Shown here piece after piece: positions 52,805-61,610 of a stretch of DNA of 64,000 bases (positions are counted from its first letter, which is position 1; every line of letters begins with the position of its first letter). The position numbers were made by a program, and so were the translations under genes. This stretch comes from Sporomusa sphaeroides DSM 2875 (GTDB lineage: Bacteria; Bacillota; Negativicutes; Sporomusales; Sporomusaceae): contig NZ_CP146991.1 of assembly GCF_001941975.2 (NCBI RefSeq), forward strand, positions 2,404,524 through 2,468,523, read 5' to 3'. The notes under the pieces were generated by a model. The model had not been told where the DNA came from. It did not search any database and saw nothing but the letters and a program-made list of their open reading frames with translations.

Positions 52805-53818
52805 ATGGTTATTGTGTTAAATTCTTTGGCATCCACTGAACAAATTGAAAAATTGAAACAGGAACTGGAAAACTATGGCTGCAGCGTTTGGCCTACCTAT
52901 GGTAAGTTTCAAACCATTTTAGGCATTGTCGGCGACACCGGCAAGCTGGACCGCGACTACCTGCTCAGTAAACACTATGTGGAAAAGGTACTCTCCGTAC
53001 AAGAACCTTACAAAAAGGCCAACCGTACCTTCCATCCGGAAAACACCGTGATTCGCGCCGGTTCAGAAACCATCGGCGGCAATCAACTGGCCATCATCGC
53101 CGGACCTTGTTCGGTGGAAAGCCAGGAACAAATTGTCGGTATCGCCCAGGAAGTTAAGGCCGCTGGCGCCGGTTTTCTGCGGGGCGGTGCTTTCAAACCC
53201 CGTTCATCACCGTACAGTTTCCAAGGCATGCAACAAGAAGGCCTTGAGCTTTTGAAGCTGGCGCGTGAAGCCACCGGTCTGCCGATCGTCACAGAAATCA
53301 TGTCAGTTAAGCAACTGGAAGACCATCACGAAGATATTGACGTTATTCAAATCGGCGCCCGCAATATGCAAAATTTTGACCTGTTAAAAGCCGCAGGCCA
53401 AATTGAAAAACCCATTCTGCTGAAAAGAGGGCTCAGCGCGACAATCGAAGAACTCCTGATGTCTGCAGAATATATTATGGCAGGCGGTAATGAAAACGTC
53501 GTTTTATGCGAACGCGGTATCCGGACATTCGAAACCTACACCCGCAATACCCTTGATCTCAGCGCCGTACTGGCAATCAAGCGCCTCAGCCATTTGCCGG
53601 TTATCGTCGATCCCAGTCATGCTGCCGGGTTATGGTGGATGGTGGAATCACTCTCAAAAGCTGCCGTTGCGGTAGGAGCCGACGGAGTCATCATCGAAGT
53701 TCACCAAGACCCCAGCAATGCCAAATGTGACGGACAGCAATCCATCAAACCCGAACGTTTCACTGCTTTGATGCAATCCCTGCGCGCAATCGCACATATC
53801 GAAAACCGCACACTGTAA
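52805..53818 (+). CDS. aroF: 3-deoxy-7-phosphoheptulonate synthase, second copy
   Basis: Paralogue of the enzyme at 40361-41377 with the same layout. 337 residues: N-terminal ferredoxin-like domain (MVIVLNSLASTEQIEKL, about 1-70), then IAGPCSVESQEQIVGI near 100, GGAFKPRSSPYSFQGM near 125, [26 protein letters not shown] near 205 and [12 protein letters not shown] near 265. AGGAGGCG precedes the ATG. Unlike its paralogue it has no T-box; the aromatic leader peptide and attenuator upstream probably control it. The two copies would let the cell set shikimate entry by separate aromatic signals (inference). Confidence 0.94.
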   Translation: MVIVLNSLASTEQIEKLKQELENYGCSVWPTYGKFQTILGIVGDTGKLDRDYLLSKHYVEKVLSVQEPYKKANRTFHPENTVIRAGSETIGGNQLAIIAGPCSVESQEQIVGIAQEVKAAGAGFLRGGAFKPRSSPYSFQGMQQEGLELLKLAREATGLPIVTEIMSVKQLEDHHEDIDVIQIGARNMQNFDLLKAAGQIEKPILLKRGLSATIEELLMSAEYIMAGGNENVVLCERGIRTFETYTRNTLDLSAVLAIKRLSHLPVIVDPSHAAGLWWMVESLSKAAVAVGADGVIIEVHQDPSNAKCDGQQSIKPERFTALMQSLRAIAHIENRTL

Positions 53819-53820
53819 AG

Positions 53821-53859
53821 AAATGAGCTAAGCCTGTCACCTAGGCTTAGCTCATTTTT
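53821..53859. terminator. Bidirectional terminator
   Basis: AAATGAGCTAAGCCT (53821-53835) pairs with AGGCTTAGCTCATTT (53843-53857), with T runs on either strand's exit. Shared by the convergent DAHP synthase and ywbE genes. Confidence 0.85.
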
Positions 53860-54057
53860 CTAACCGATAACTTCCTGTACCCTGCCGACAGTTCCGTCTG
53901 TCAGCCGGACTTTGATCCCGCGATGATGCACAGGGCTGCTTGTAAGAATATCTTTTACTATCCCTTCAGTCAACTGCCCTGTGCGCTGATGCGGCTTTTG
54001 CACGATTTTTACTTTTGCACCGGGGATTATATGTTTCCGCTGTGTTCCGTCCATCAA
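53860..54057 (-). CDS. ywbE: YwbE family protein
   Basis: 65 residues: GTQRKHIIPGAKVKIVQKPHQRTGQLTEGIVKDILTSS then HHRGIKVRLTDGTVGRVQEV. This matches the YwbE family (a small beta-barrel, KOW-like fold) of unknown function. AAAGGAGCA precedes the start. It is followed on its upstream side by the GIY-YIG gene, 17 bases away. Confidence 0.9.
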   Translation of the reverse strand: MMDGTQRKHIIPGAKVKIVQKPHQRTGQLTEGIVKDILTSSPVHHRGIKVRLTDGTVGRVQEVIG

Positions 54058-54074
54058 ATGCTCCTTTATTCCTT

Positions 54075-54323
54075 TTAATTCGTAAAACCGGCAATTAGCT
54101 GTTCTTTGTCTTTACGGTCAAGCTGCTTTATCGCATATTCACGCTTTCTCGCCTGACTCTCATCAGGCTGGAGCTCATAATAGACCAGCGTGACAGGCAG
54201 ACGACTACGGGTATAACGCGCACCCCTGCCGCTATTGTGTGCTGTCACTCTGGTTTCAAGATTGGTTGTCCAGCCGGTATACAAGCTACCATCGGCACAC
54301 TTAACAATATACGTATATGGCAT
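54075..54323 (-). CDS. GIY-YIG nuclease family protein
   Basis: 82 residues, minimal UPF0213-type GIY-YIG domain: YTYIVKCADGSLYTGWT at the start (the second Tyr-Gly pair), RVTAHNSGRGARYTRSRLPVTLVYYE with the catalytic Arg, and SQARKREYAIKQLDRKDKEQLI with the metal-binding Glu. Stand-alone members may act in DNA repair; no specific role is known. Start at 54323 preferred over 54332 on spacing from AAGGGATG. Confidence 0.9.
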   Translation of the reverse strand: MPYTYIVKCADGSLYTGWTTNLETRVTAHNSGRGARYTRSRLPVTLVYYELQPDESQARKREYAIKQLDRKDKEQLIAGFTN

Positions 54324-54344
54324 CAACAACATCCCTTACAGCGG

Positions 54345-54887
54345 TTACGGCTGCCGCAAAAATTCAACCAGTGTTTTATCACCAATATACAGTTCTTCAA
54401 TAACACCATAACCGTCTTTAATCCGGACGGCGGCAACCCCTGATTTGCCGGCACTCTCCCGGTAGGCGGCTTCGGCTGCCGGCGCCAGGTATTCATTCAT
54501 ATAGTAGCGTGTAAACGGCAAAACCACATAAGCCATGCCCTCCCCGCTGCGATAAATCTTAGCGGTTACATAAGCGCCCTGCTCCGGACGTTTGGCAGTA
54601 ACGGCGCTGATAAATGCCTGGCCTGCGGCATTTTCTTCAATAATGGCATATGCCTTTTTACCGGATATCACTTCCTCGTCCACAACAGGGGCTGTGGTTT
54701 CCTCAAAGCGCAGCGCCACATACCGTCCCTTAAAGGCATCATATGGGTCAACAGGTGCTGTTTGCCAATAAAACCTTTGGCCTGTCGCCAGAATATTTTC
54801 CCACCGCCAGGCCATATACAGCGGCATAGCGGCTTGCAGTACGGCGACGACGATAAATACACCAAACAGCAGTTTCTTATTTTTCAT
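54345..54887 (-). CDS. GDYXXLXY domain membrane-associated protein
   Basis: 180 residues. One N-terminal hydrophobic helix (LLFGVFIVVAVLQAAMPLYMA) and an extracytoplasmic beta-rich domain containing DPYDAFKGRYVALRFEE, the variant of the GDYxxLxY motif that defines this family. C-terminal DGYGVIEELYIGDKTLVEF. The family is usually encoded next to DUF2157/DUF4401 membrane proteins, and here it overlaps such a gene by 11 bases. Function unknown. Confidence 0.85.
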   Translation of the reverse strand: MKNKKLLFGVFIVVAVLQAAMPLYMAWRWENILATGQRFYWQTAPVDPYDAFKGRYVALRFEETTAPVVDEEVISGKKAYAIIEENAAGQAFISAVTAKRPEQGAYVTAKIYRSGEGMAYVVLPFTRYYMNEYLAPAAEAAYRESAGKSGVAAVRIKDGYGVIEELYIGDKTLVEFLRQP

Positions 54888-56163
54888 GTTGCCCCCCTGC
54901 CTTACGACGTACTATAACCACATTGGCCACAAGAAAACCGATGCCTGCCAGAACAAACAGCACGCCGCGAACAATAAAGCTTACATCCATATCAAAGAAG
55001 CGGGCAATAATTAACGCCGCCATCATGAACATACCCAGATTGAGCTTAGCAAGATTATACACTCTCACCCCGGCAGCAATCACACTAATACTCAGGCCCA
55101 GCATATACGCATTCAAAATAAAGGTTGCACCAATACCGCTGCCGTCAAAATACTGAACAAGATAGCCCGCGCCAATGACACAGGGTATCAGGGCAAATTG
55201 CCGGACTCCCGGATTATTTCGCACCCGCAGCATACCGCCAATGACCAGTGCCAACAGCACCGCTGCAAACAGATACAGAACTCCGGAACCAGCGTTCCAG
55301 CTTACCTGCAAATGACTCCAGATATCATGAAAAGTCAGTAAAAAGGTTAGAAAAATACTCCCTGCCAAACCTACCGGCCGGAACGGCATCCACCCCTCCC
55401 GGCCGCTGAACCATAGCACACCACAAAGATAGGTTAAGGCAAATAAACAACTGTAGATGAGCATGCCCAAATTAGCCAAGTTCTGAGAGAAGACCGCTGC
55501 AAAACAAAAATAAAAACAGATAGTCAACACCCAGGACAAAATAACGGTGGCATTGGCATAACGGTTGTTTTGGAGCAAATTCCGGTAATAGGGCAGCACT
55601 AACCCGAATAACACCCAAATCCATTGGTTGCTTATGTCAGCATAACCACCGGCAGCCCAGACTGTCACCCCGATGGTATATAGTACTGCTACACTCACAG
55701 AATTCATGAGATACATAAGCGGCAACGATAAAAGCATCCAGGTACGCAAAAAAGCATCGACATTTTCTGCCAGATGATAGGTCTGGCCCACCAAAGCCAT
55801 CGCCGCGCCCACCATGAGCATAAGTAAAGTGGCCGTAGTCTCCCGCCATACCGGGCTGTCTGCCTTAAACCACAACACACTTCCGGCTGCGGTTTGAGCG
55901 ACTACCAGCAGGCCAACGGAAATCATCAGCCGGTTTAGTTTAGTGAGCTGCTCCCAGTTATGGGCCAAAATTAAAATAATGCCCAGGCCAACCAACAGTG
56001 TGCCAATAACACCAAATACCAGCAGAAAGGTTCTTGTGCCGGTAGTAGCCGCCACAGATCCGTAATGCTTTTTTAGCCGTTCCGCGCTTTCCGCCGAAAT
56101 AATCCCTTTGTCCACAAGTTCCGGCAATTGGCCATACAGCCAGGCTATTGCTTTTTTATCCAT
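54877..56163 (-). CDS. DUF2157 domain polytopic membrane protein
   Basis: 428 residues. The cytoplasmic N-terminus (WLYGQLPELVDKGIISAESAERLKKHYG) is the DUF2157 helix pair; about twelve membrane helices follow, starting FLLVFGVIGTLLVGLGIILILAHNWEQL. The last helix is followed by VIVRRKAGGQ. Start at 56163 has GGAGAACTG ahead; the longer frame overlaps recQ. Function unknown; it forms a two-gene unit with the GDYXXLXY protein. Confidence 0.86.
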   Translation of the reverse strand: MDKKAIAWLYGQLPELVDKGIISAESAERLKKHYGSVAATTGTRTFLLVFGVIGTLLVGLGIILILAHNWEQLTKLNRLMISVGLLVVAQTAAGSVLWFKADSPVWRETTATLLMLMVGAAMALVGQTYHLAENVDAFLRTWMLLSLPLMYLMNSVSVAVLYTIGVTVWAAGGYADISNQWIWVLFGLVLPYYRNLLQNNRYANATVILSWVLTICFYFCFAAVFSQNLANLGMLIYSCLFALTYLCGVLWFSGREGWMPFRPVGLAGSIFLTFLLTFHDIWSHLQVSWNAGSGVLYLFAAVLLALVIGGMLRVRNNPGVRQFALIPCVIGAGYLVQYFDGSGIGATFILNAYMLGLSISVIAAGVRVYNLAKLNLGMFMMAALIIARFFDMDVSFIVRGVLFVLAGIGFLVANVVIVRRKAGGQHEK

Positions 56164-56210
56164 GCGCAGTTCTCCATTACATTTCATATATATTAAATTT
56201 GCCGCTTTGA

Positions 56211-58370
56211 TTAATGGTCTGCTGTACCAAAGTGCTTGCACAAAACAGCCTTAATAGCCGCATAGCTCACAGCATCAGGCAAAGCGTCCTTCAGTGGTTT
56301 TAACTGTTTGCCGCCGATTTCTTTTATCCTGGCAATAATTAATTCTTCATACTGCCCGGGAATAAGCCGGTCCCAGTCAACAGCATGACCTTCCTGAGCA
56401 CAGCGCACCAAATGGTTTTGCACGGTGTTCATTGTCAACTCTCTGGCTTTGGCAATAGCGTCCAAGTCATTACCCTCCCGGTACATTGCCAGAGTTATTA
56501 CATGACTGGGCTCGGTATCGGCTTTGCTGTTCTTTTTACTTGCTGCCGGTTTTACTGCTTCGGCAGCGGCAACCGCCTCGGTATTGCTTGCGGCAATTGC
56601 GTTTTCCGCCATATATTGAGTGATAACCTGCAAGAATTCCCTGCCATATTTGTGCAGCTTCAGTTCGCCAACACCTTTTATCTGGCGCATGGCAGCAAGG
56701 TCTGCCGGACGATGCTGACTCATCTCCCGTAGGGTAGTGTCGGCAAACACGACAAATGGCGGCACACCTTCCTGTTCGGAAATGCTTTTACGGCATTTGC
56801 GCAACAGTTCAAACAAAGCATCATCAGCCACAGGCTGACGCTCGGTAAATACCTTTTGCCAAACCTGGGCCTGATTTTTCAGCACCGGCACGGCACTGGG
56901 CTCAAGCTTTACTACCGGATACTCACTTTCGGTCAAACGCAAATAGCCTGTGGCAACCAGACGCTGAACCAGTGTTTTAATATCCGGGATTGTGCGCTGC
57001 GCCATTAGCCCATAGGTTGGCAGACGGTCCAAACTCAGCTGTTGGACTTTTTTATTTTTAGAGCCTTTCAGCACATCGGCAATAACGGCAATGCCAAAGC
57101 GTTCCTTCAGTCGATAGACACAAGAAAACACTTTCTGCGCATCAACGGTAATATCCACCTGCTCGCCGTCCGCCATACAATTGCCGCAATGGCCACAGCC
57201 CGGCCCTGCCGCAAACTCACCAAAGTAGTTTAAGATATATTGCCGCAGACAATCAGGCGTATGGCAATAATCCACCATTTCCTGCAGCTTTTTCAGCTCA
57301 TGCTGCTTGCGTTCCGGCTGCTCGACAGACTTATCAATCAAAAACCGCTGCAATAGCGGGTCCTGCGGCCCAAACAGCAGGATGCATTCACCAGGCTCGC
57401 CATCCCGTCCGCTGCGTCCGGCTTCCTGATAATAGGATTCCATATTTTTCGGCATATTGTAGTGGATGACATAGCGCACATTGGATTTGTCAATTCCCAT
57501 ACCAAAGGCGTTAGTGGCCACCATCACCCGGATATCGTCGTAAAGAAACTGTTCCTGCTGCGACATGCGTTCTTCATCAGTTAACCCGGCATGGTAGTGT
57601 CCGGAAGCATGCCCTTTTTTCCTAAGCAATTCATAGAGGCCGTCAACTTCTTTCCGGGTGGCAGCATAAATAATGCCTGCCTGATTGGCATTAGCCTTAA
57701 GATATTGCAAAATAAACTGCTGCTTGTTTTCACCGCGCAGGACGGAGAAAGACAGGTTCGGCCGGTCAAAACCGGTTATATACACTTGCGGCCACTTGAG
57801 GGCCAACAGGTTCTCAATATCTTTTTTTACCTCAGGTGTTGCGGTGGCGGTAAATGCGCCAATCACCGGCCGGTTACTCAAACCGGCAATAAAAGAGCTG
57901 ACAGCCCGGTAGCTTGGCCGGAAATCATGCCCCCATTGTGAAACACAGTGGGCCTCGTCCACTGCCAGCATGCTGATATTGAGTTCGCCAACCACCGCCT
58001 GGAACCAGTCAGCAGTCAACCGTTCCGGCGCCACATATACCAGCTTATACCGCCCGGCACGCATATTCTGCAGCCTCCTGCCAGCCTCGGAGCCTGTCAG
58101 CGAACTATTAATAAAAGTAGCCGGTATGCCCTGTGCGGTTAATGCGTCCACCTGATCTTTCATTAATGAGATCAGCGGTGAAACTACGACTGTAACCCCA
58201 GGCAAGAGCATCGCCGGAACTTGAAAGCATAACGATTTTCCCGCACCGGTCGGCATAATAGCTACCGTATCTTTGCCACCAAGCAAACTGGCAATGATTT
58301 TTTCTTGTCCTGGCCGGAATTCATCATAGCCGTAGTATTTTTTTAATATTTCCCGAGCTTTTGTCAGCAT
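56211..58370 (-). CDS. recQ: ATP-dependent DNA helicase RecQ
   Basis: 719 residues, 3'-5' helicase. Walker [12 protein letters not shown] near residue 40, DEAH in [20 protein letters not shown] near 138, motif [16 protein letters not shown] near 318, zinc-binding [12 protein letters not shown] and CGHCGNCM near 365-395, RQC winged helix, HRDC domain ([18 protein letters not shown] near 540), and a C-terminal helix-turn-helix extension ([24 protein letters not shown]) as in Bacteroides/Firmicute RecQ. GGAGAT precedes the start. It ends within 48 bases of the DUF2157 gene start. Confidence 0.95.
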   Translation of the reverse strand: MLTKAREILKKYYGYDEFRPGQEKIIASLLGGKDTVAIMPTGAGKSLCFQVPAMLLPGVTVVVSPLISLMKDQVDALTAQGIPATFINSSLTGSEAGRRLQNMRAGRYKLVYVAPERLTADWFQAVVGELNISMLAVDEAHCVSQWGHDFRPSYRAVSSFIAGLSNRPVIGAFTATATPEVKKDIENLLALKWPQVYITGFDRPNLSFSVLRGENKQQFILQYLKANANQAGIIYAATRKEVDGLYELLRKKGHASGHYHAGLTDEERMSQQEQFLYDDIRVMVATNAFGMGIDKSNVRYVIHYNMPKNMESYYQEAGRSGRDGEPGECILLFGPQDPLLQRFLIDKSVEQPERKQHELKKLQEMVDYCHTPDCLRQYILNYFGEFAAGPGCGHCGNCMADGEQVDITVDAQKVFSCVYRLKERFGIAVIADVLKGSKNKKVQQLSLDRLPTYGLMAQRTIPDIKTLVQRLVATGYLRLTESEYPVVKLEPSAVPVLKNQAQVWQKVFTERQPVADDALFELLRKCRKSISEQEGVPPFVVFADTTLREMSQHRPADLAAMRQIKGVGELKLHKYGREFLQVITQYMAENAIAASNTEAVAAAEAVKPAASKKNSKADTEPSHVITLAMYREGNDLDAIAKARELTMNTVQNHLVRCAQEGHAVDWDRLIPGQYEELIIARIKEIGGKQLKPLKDALPDAVSYAAIKAVLCKHFGTADH

Positions 58371-58393
58371 TATTTTTATCTCCAGTTTTAAAA

Positions 58394-58882
58394 TTAATCA
58401 AAGTCACACATAATAACAGCATTTCCATGAGCCTGTATCAGTTTTTTAATATCCTCAAAAGCAATAAAAATTGTCGCCGTATTTTCCATGGGATGGATGC
58501 CTATTCGCTGATTATCCAGGCTTTTATCAAATACTACGATAACATTTCTCTGAGCATTATTCAAAACCCCCAGCGGAGTTACATGTCCTCTTTCCTGCAG
58601 CAGCAATTCTTTAAGCGATTGCTCGCTGGCCAAACACAGCTTGCGGCTTGATATCCTTTCGCTCAGGCTTTTTAGATTGACGGTCTTAGATCCGGGCACG
58701 GTAACTAAATAATAGTTTTTCTTCTTATCATCGCACATAAAAAGGTTTTTTACAATCTGCTCTTTATGCGGAATAGTTAGAGCATCCAGTTCCTCAATAG
58801 TATAAACAGCAGGATGCTCGTAGGCTTCATATGTAAACTGATATTTATCTAAAAGAGCATATATGCTTTTTTTGTCTAACAT
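58394..58882 (-). CDS. YbaK/ProX-type aminoacyl-tRNA deacylase
   Basis: 162 residues: [55 protein letters not shown] with the catalytic Lys region, [24 protein letters not shown] and [24 protein letters not shown]. This fits the ProX/PrdX (stand-alone Ala-tRNA-Pro deacylase) group that clears mischarged tRNA. AGGATGGGG lies ahead. The gap from here to the ThDP gene (58883-59132) is a divergent promoter region without other features I can name. Confidence 0.9.
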   Translation of the reverse strand: MLDKKSIYALLDKYQFTYEAYEHPAVYTIEELDALTIPHKEQIVKNLFMCDDKKKNYYLVTVPGSKTVNLKSLSERISSRKLCLASEQSLKELLLQERGHVTPLGVLNNAQRNVIVVFDKSLDNQRIGIHPMENTATIFIAFEDIKKLIQAHGNAVIMCDFD

Positions 58883-59132
58883 TTGGACCCCATCCTCGTA
58901 TGCGGTTTAACTGTATTCCCTTTTACTTTTAATTATACAGAATTCCTGCCCAAATGCAAAATTCAGGCAGGAATCCCTCTTATTAAAGATACCTTTTTAT
59001 ATACTCTTTTTGGGTGTTCTGCCTATGTTTCGGAGGATTCAAGGAACAAATAGAGAATTGATACTGAATAAATAGCAAGATATGTAATCTTCATATGAGC
59101 AAGTATAGAAAACAACGGTTAAGGAGACTTGT

Positions 59133-60746
59133 ATGCCAACATTGGCTGAACAATTAATCAAATCATTTCATGCACTGGGAGTAAGGTATGTGTTTGGCAT
59201 TCCCGGCGGCCCATCAATACCTTACCTGGATGCAATGAGAAACAATGGTATCGAATTTATTTTAGTGGCAAATGAACAGAGTGCTGCCATTATGGCGGAC
59301 GTTTTTGGACGTTTGACAGGTATACCCGGCGTTTGCCATGCTACTTTTGGACCAGGCGCCACAAATTTGTCGACCGGCATCGGCGGCGCCCTGTTAGACC
59401 GTTCACCCGTCATTGCCCTCACTACCGAGGTAAAAGATGCTGAGGTGGGTAGAAGAGTTCAAATGAATATTGATCATCAAGCGCTTTACCAACCTATAAC
59501 AAAGCGGACTTTTAGGATGACAAAAGGCAACTTTACAGCCACTGCCACCGACGCCTTTAGGATAGCAACTTCGGGAGTTCCTGGGCCTGTTCATATTGGA
59601 TTGCCTGCCGATATAGACGGAGAAATGCTAGATTCCGGTACCTTGATTCATAACTACGAGAAAGTGCCTTTCTCCATGCCGGACCCTTCCTTATTCAGAC
59701 AGGTGGCCACCCTGCTAATGGAGGCAAAAAAGCCTGTATTAGCAGTAGGGCTGACAGCCGTACGCTTGGGGCTTCACAAATTAATACAGGAATTTGTGGA
59801 TAACAATAATATCCCCGTAGTTTTAACACCGATGGCAAAAGGGGTTATCCCAGAGGACCATCCCTGCTATGCCGGAGTTCTTTTCCATGCCAAGAGCGAT
59901 ATGGTCGCATCAATATACAGAAAGGCCGATTTAGTCATTGGCATTGGGTATGACTCAATAGAATTTAACTACGAGTCCTGGATGCCAAATGTACCCTTAG
60001 TCCATATTGACGTAGATCCAGTCGATATTACGCCTGACTACCATAGTATCTATGAAATAACCGGCAATGTTTCAGATACTTTGTCTTTTTTAAATTCACT
60101 AAAACTACCAGAATACCATTGGGATTTTGGTCAAATTCAAGAAAATAAAGCCCAGTTGTTCCAGGCACTAGTTCCTGTCTGCAGTAATTTTAGTCCATCA
60201 GATCTTATAACAACGCTCCGTGAAATAGTGCCTCAGGATACAATCTTAACGAGTGACGTGGGCGCACATCTTCATCTATTAGGGCAATTATGGAAGACTG
60301 GCGAACCAAACCGTTTCCTTATAACAAATGGATGGTCGGCTATGGGATTCGGGATACCCGCCGCCATTGGTGCTAAATTATGCCAGCCATCAAGTACCGT
60401 TATCTGTGTAACCGGCGATGGTGGGTTTCTTATGAATTGCGGAGAACTCCTGACCGCACGCAGACTTGGATTACATATTGTAGTGGTTGTCCTTTGCGAT
60501 AGAAGCTTGGGTCTGATTGACGTTAAGCAGCAGCGGCAGAACCTGCCTCAATATGGTACAGATTTATACGTGGGTGAGTATTTTGGTTCAGATAGCTTCC
60601 TCGGAGTTCCTGTTCTAAAAGCTCGAGATCAGGAGGAAATGCGAGCCTCCTTGCAAAAAGGATTATCCATGTCAGGGCCAGTAATTATTGAGGCTCTCAT
60701 TGACGGGTCAGTGTATGAGCAGTTAATTGCGAAGGATTATAAATAA
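59133..60746 (+). CDS. Thiamine diphosphate-dependent enzyme (acetolactate synthase-like)
   Basis: 537 residues with the three-domain layout of pyruvate decarboxylase/acetolactate synthase enzymes. The activating Glu is in VANEQSAAIMADVFGR near residue 50; the substrate-side phenylalanine-type segment is LYQPITKRTF near 117; the ThDP/Mg motif is GDGGFLMNCGEL near 430, with CDRSLGLI 27 residues on. At the Mg ligand an Asp stands where many family members have Asn; catabolic AlsS also uses Asp. No small regulatory subunit is adjacent. Product could be acetolactate, an aldehyde or another decarboxylation product. TAAGGAGAC precedes the ATG. Confidence 0.82.
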   Translation: MPTLAEQLIKSFHALGVRYVFGIPGGPSIPYLDAMRNNGIEFILVANEQSAAIMADVFGRLTGIPGVCHATFGPGATNLSTGIGGALLDRSPVIALTTEVKDAEVGRRVQMNIDHQALYQPITKRTFRMTKGNFTATATDAFRIATSGVPGPVHIGLPADIDGEMLDSGTLIHNYEKVPFSMPDPSLFRQVATLLMEAKKPVLAVGLTAVRLGLHKLIQEFVDNNNIPVVLTPMAKGVIPEDHPCYAGVLFHAKSDMVASIYRKADLVIGIGYDSIEFNYESWMPNVPLVHIDVDPVDITPDYHSIYEITGNVSDTLSFLNSLKLPEYHWDFGQIQENKAQLFQALVPVCSNFSPSDLITTLREIVPQDTILTSDVGAHLHLLGQLWKTGEPNRFLITNGWSAMGFGIPAAIGAKLCQPSSTVICVTGDGGFLMNCGELLTARRLGLHIVVVVLCDRSLGLIDVKQQRQNLPQYGTDLYVGEYFGSDSFLGVPVLKARDQEEMRASLQKGLSMSGPVIIEALIDGSVYEQLIAKDYK

Positions 60747-60760
60747 AAAACTCTAAATAT

Positions 60761-60802
60761 AAAAGCCTTAACCCTGACTTCTCAGGGTTAAGGCTTTTTT
60801 TC
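60761..60802 (+). terminator. Terminator after the ThDP enzyme gene
   Basis: AAAAGCCTTAACCCTGA (60761-60777) pairs with TCAGGGTTAAGGCTTTT (60782-60798), four-base loop, T-run after it. Confidence 0.9.
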
Positions 60803-60862
60803 GCCGTTACTAATGATATGGTTCTCCGTATAGGGCTAAACGGCTACTTAGATAAGCATGAT

Positions 60863-61480
60863 TTAAACCAATAAATTACTACTATAAGCCATATATATAG
60901 CTGATAGCCACATGAAAACTGCCGAAACTTTATTTATGACTCCAAATATTTGTGTAAATCCGTTTTGCTTTCCTACTCTCCATCCCAGAACTGCTAAAAG
61001 TAAGAACCAACACCAAGATATCAGAATACAAGCCATTGTAAACAATACTTTTTCATTTCCACTATAATTAATAGAACTTGTCCCAATCACACCAATGGTA
61101 TCCAAGACAGCATGAGGATTAAACAGGGAAACGGTGACTGCAAAAAGGATTTGTTGTTTGACGGTAAAAATTTTTTCCTCTTTATCACAACTATTTACTA
61201 ACGTATTATTCCAGGTAAGCCACCCCATATAGGATAAAAAAACAACTCCTACTCCAAGGAAAAATACCTTAACCCAAGCAAAACTAGCTATAAATAAGGA
61301 AACGCCTTGAACTGCCATTAAAATCAAAATAGTGTCACACATCGCTGCCGTAATAACAACAGGCAACGCTCTCAAAAATGTTGGCTGAGTCACCCCTTGG
61401 GTAAAAACAAATATGTTTTGTACTCCCAATGGCAGTATCAACCCCATAGCTAGAACTATTCCATGAACAAATGCTTGCAT
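60863..61480 (-). CDS. LysE family amino acid exporter
   Basis: 205 residues, six predicted membrane helices. Family motifs: GIVLAMGLILPLGVQNIFVFTQG at the start (the LysE GPxxxLVxxxG-type segment as LPLGVQN), YMGWLTWNN near 85, and VTVSLFNPHAVLDTIGVIG near 115 (the conserved NP). It is close to the ArgO/LysE branch. GGGAGAGAA ahead. It is divergent from a MocR-type regulator, with a shared 130-base region that carries an inverted repeat, so the regulator probably controls it. Confidence 0.88.
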   Translation of the reverse strand: MQAFVHGIVLAMGLILPLGVQNIFVFTQGVTQPTFLRALPVVITAAMCDTILILMAVQGVSLFIASFAWVKVFFLGVGVVFLSYMGWLTWNNTLVNSCDKEEKIFTVKQQILFAVTVSLFNPHAVLDTIGVIGTSSINYSGNEKVLFTMACILISWCWFLLLAVLGWRVGKQNGFTQIFGVINKVSAVFMWLSAIYMAYSSNLLV

Positions 61481-61543
61481 CAGATTCTCTCCCTGTCATT
61501 GTTTTCTACAGTATAATAAAACATCCCTGGAATGTCTTCAGCC

Positions 61544-61580
61544 AATTGGATTGTTATCATACCATCCAATTTGTTATAAT
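61544..61580 (+). promoter_or_regulatory. Operator-like inverted repeat and promoter between lysE and mocR
   Basis: AATTGGAT (61544-61551) and ATCCAATT (61564-61571) form a perfect 8-base inverted repeat with a 12-base spacer, ending four bases before TATAAT (61575-61580). A TTGTTA at 61551 sits within the repeat. A bound regulator would block the MocR gene's promoter and could act on the divergent exporter gene. Confidence 0.6.
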
Positions 61581-61610
61581 GAGAAAAACATTCAAGAAAG
61601 GGAGAATCAA

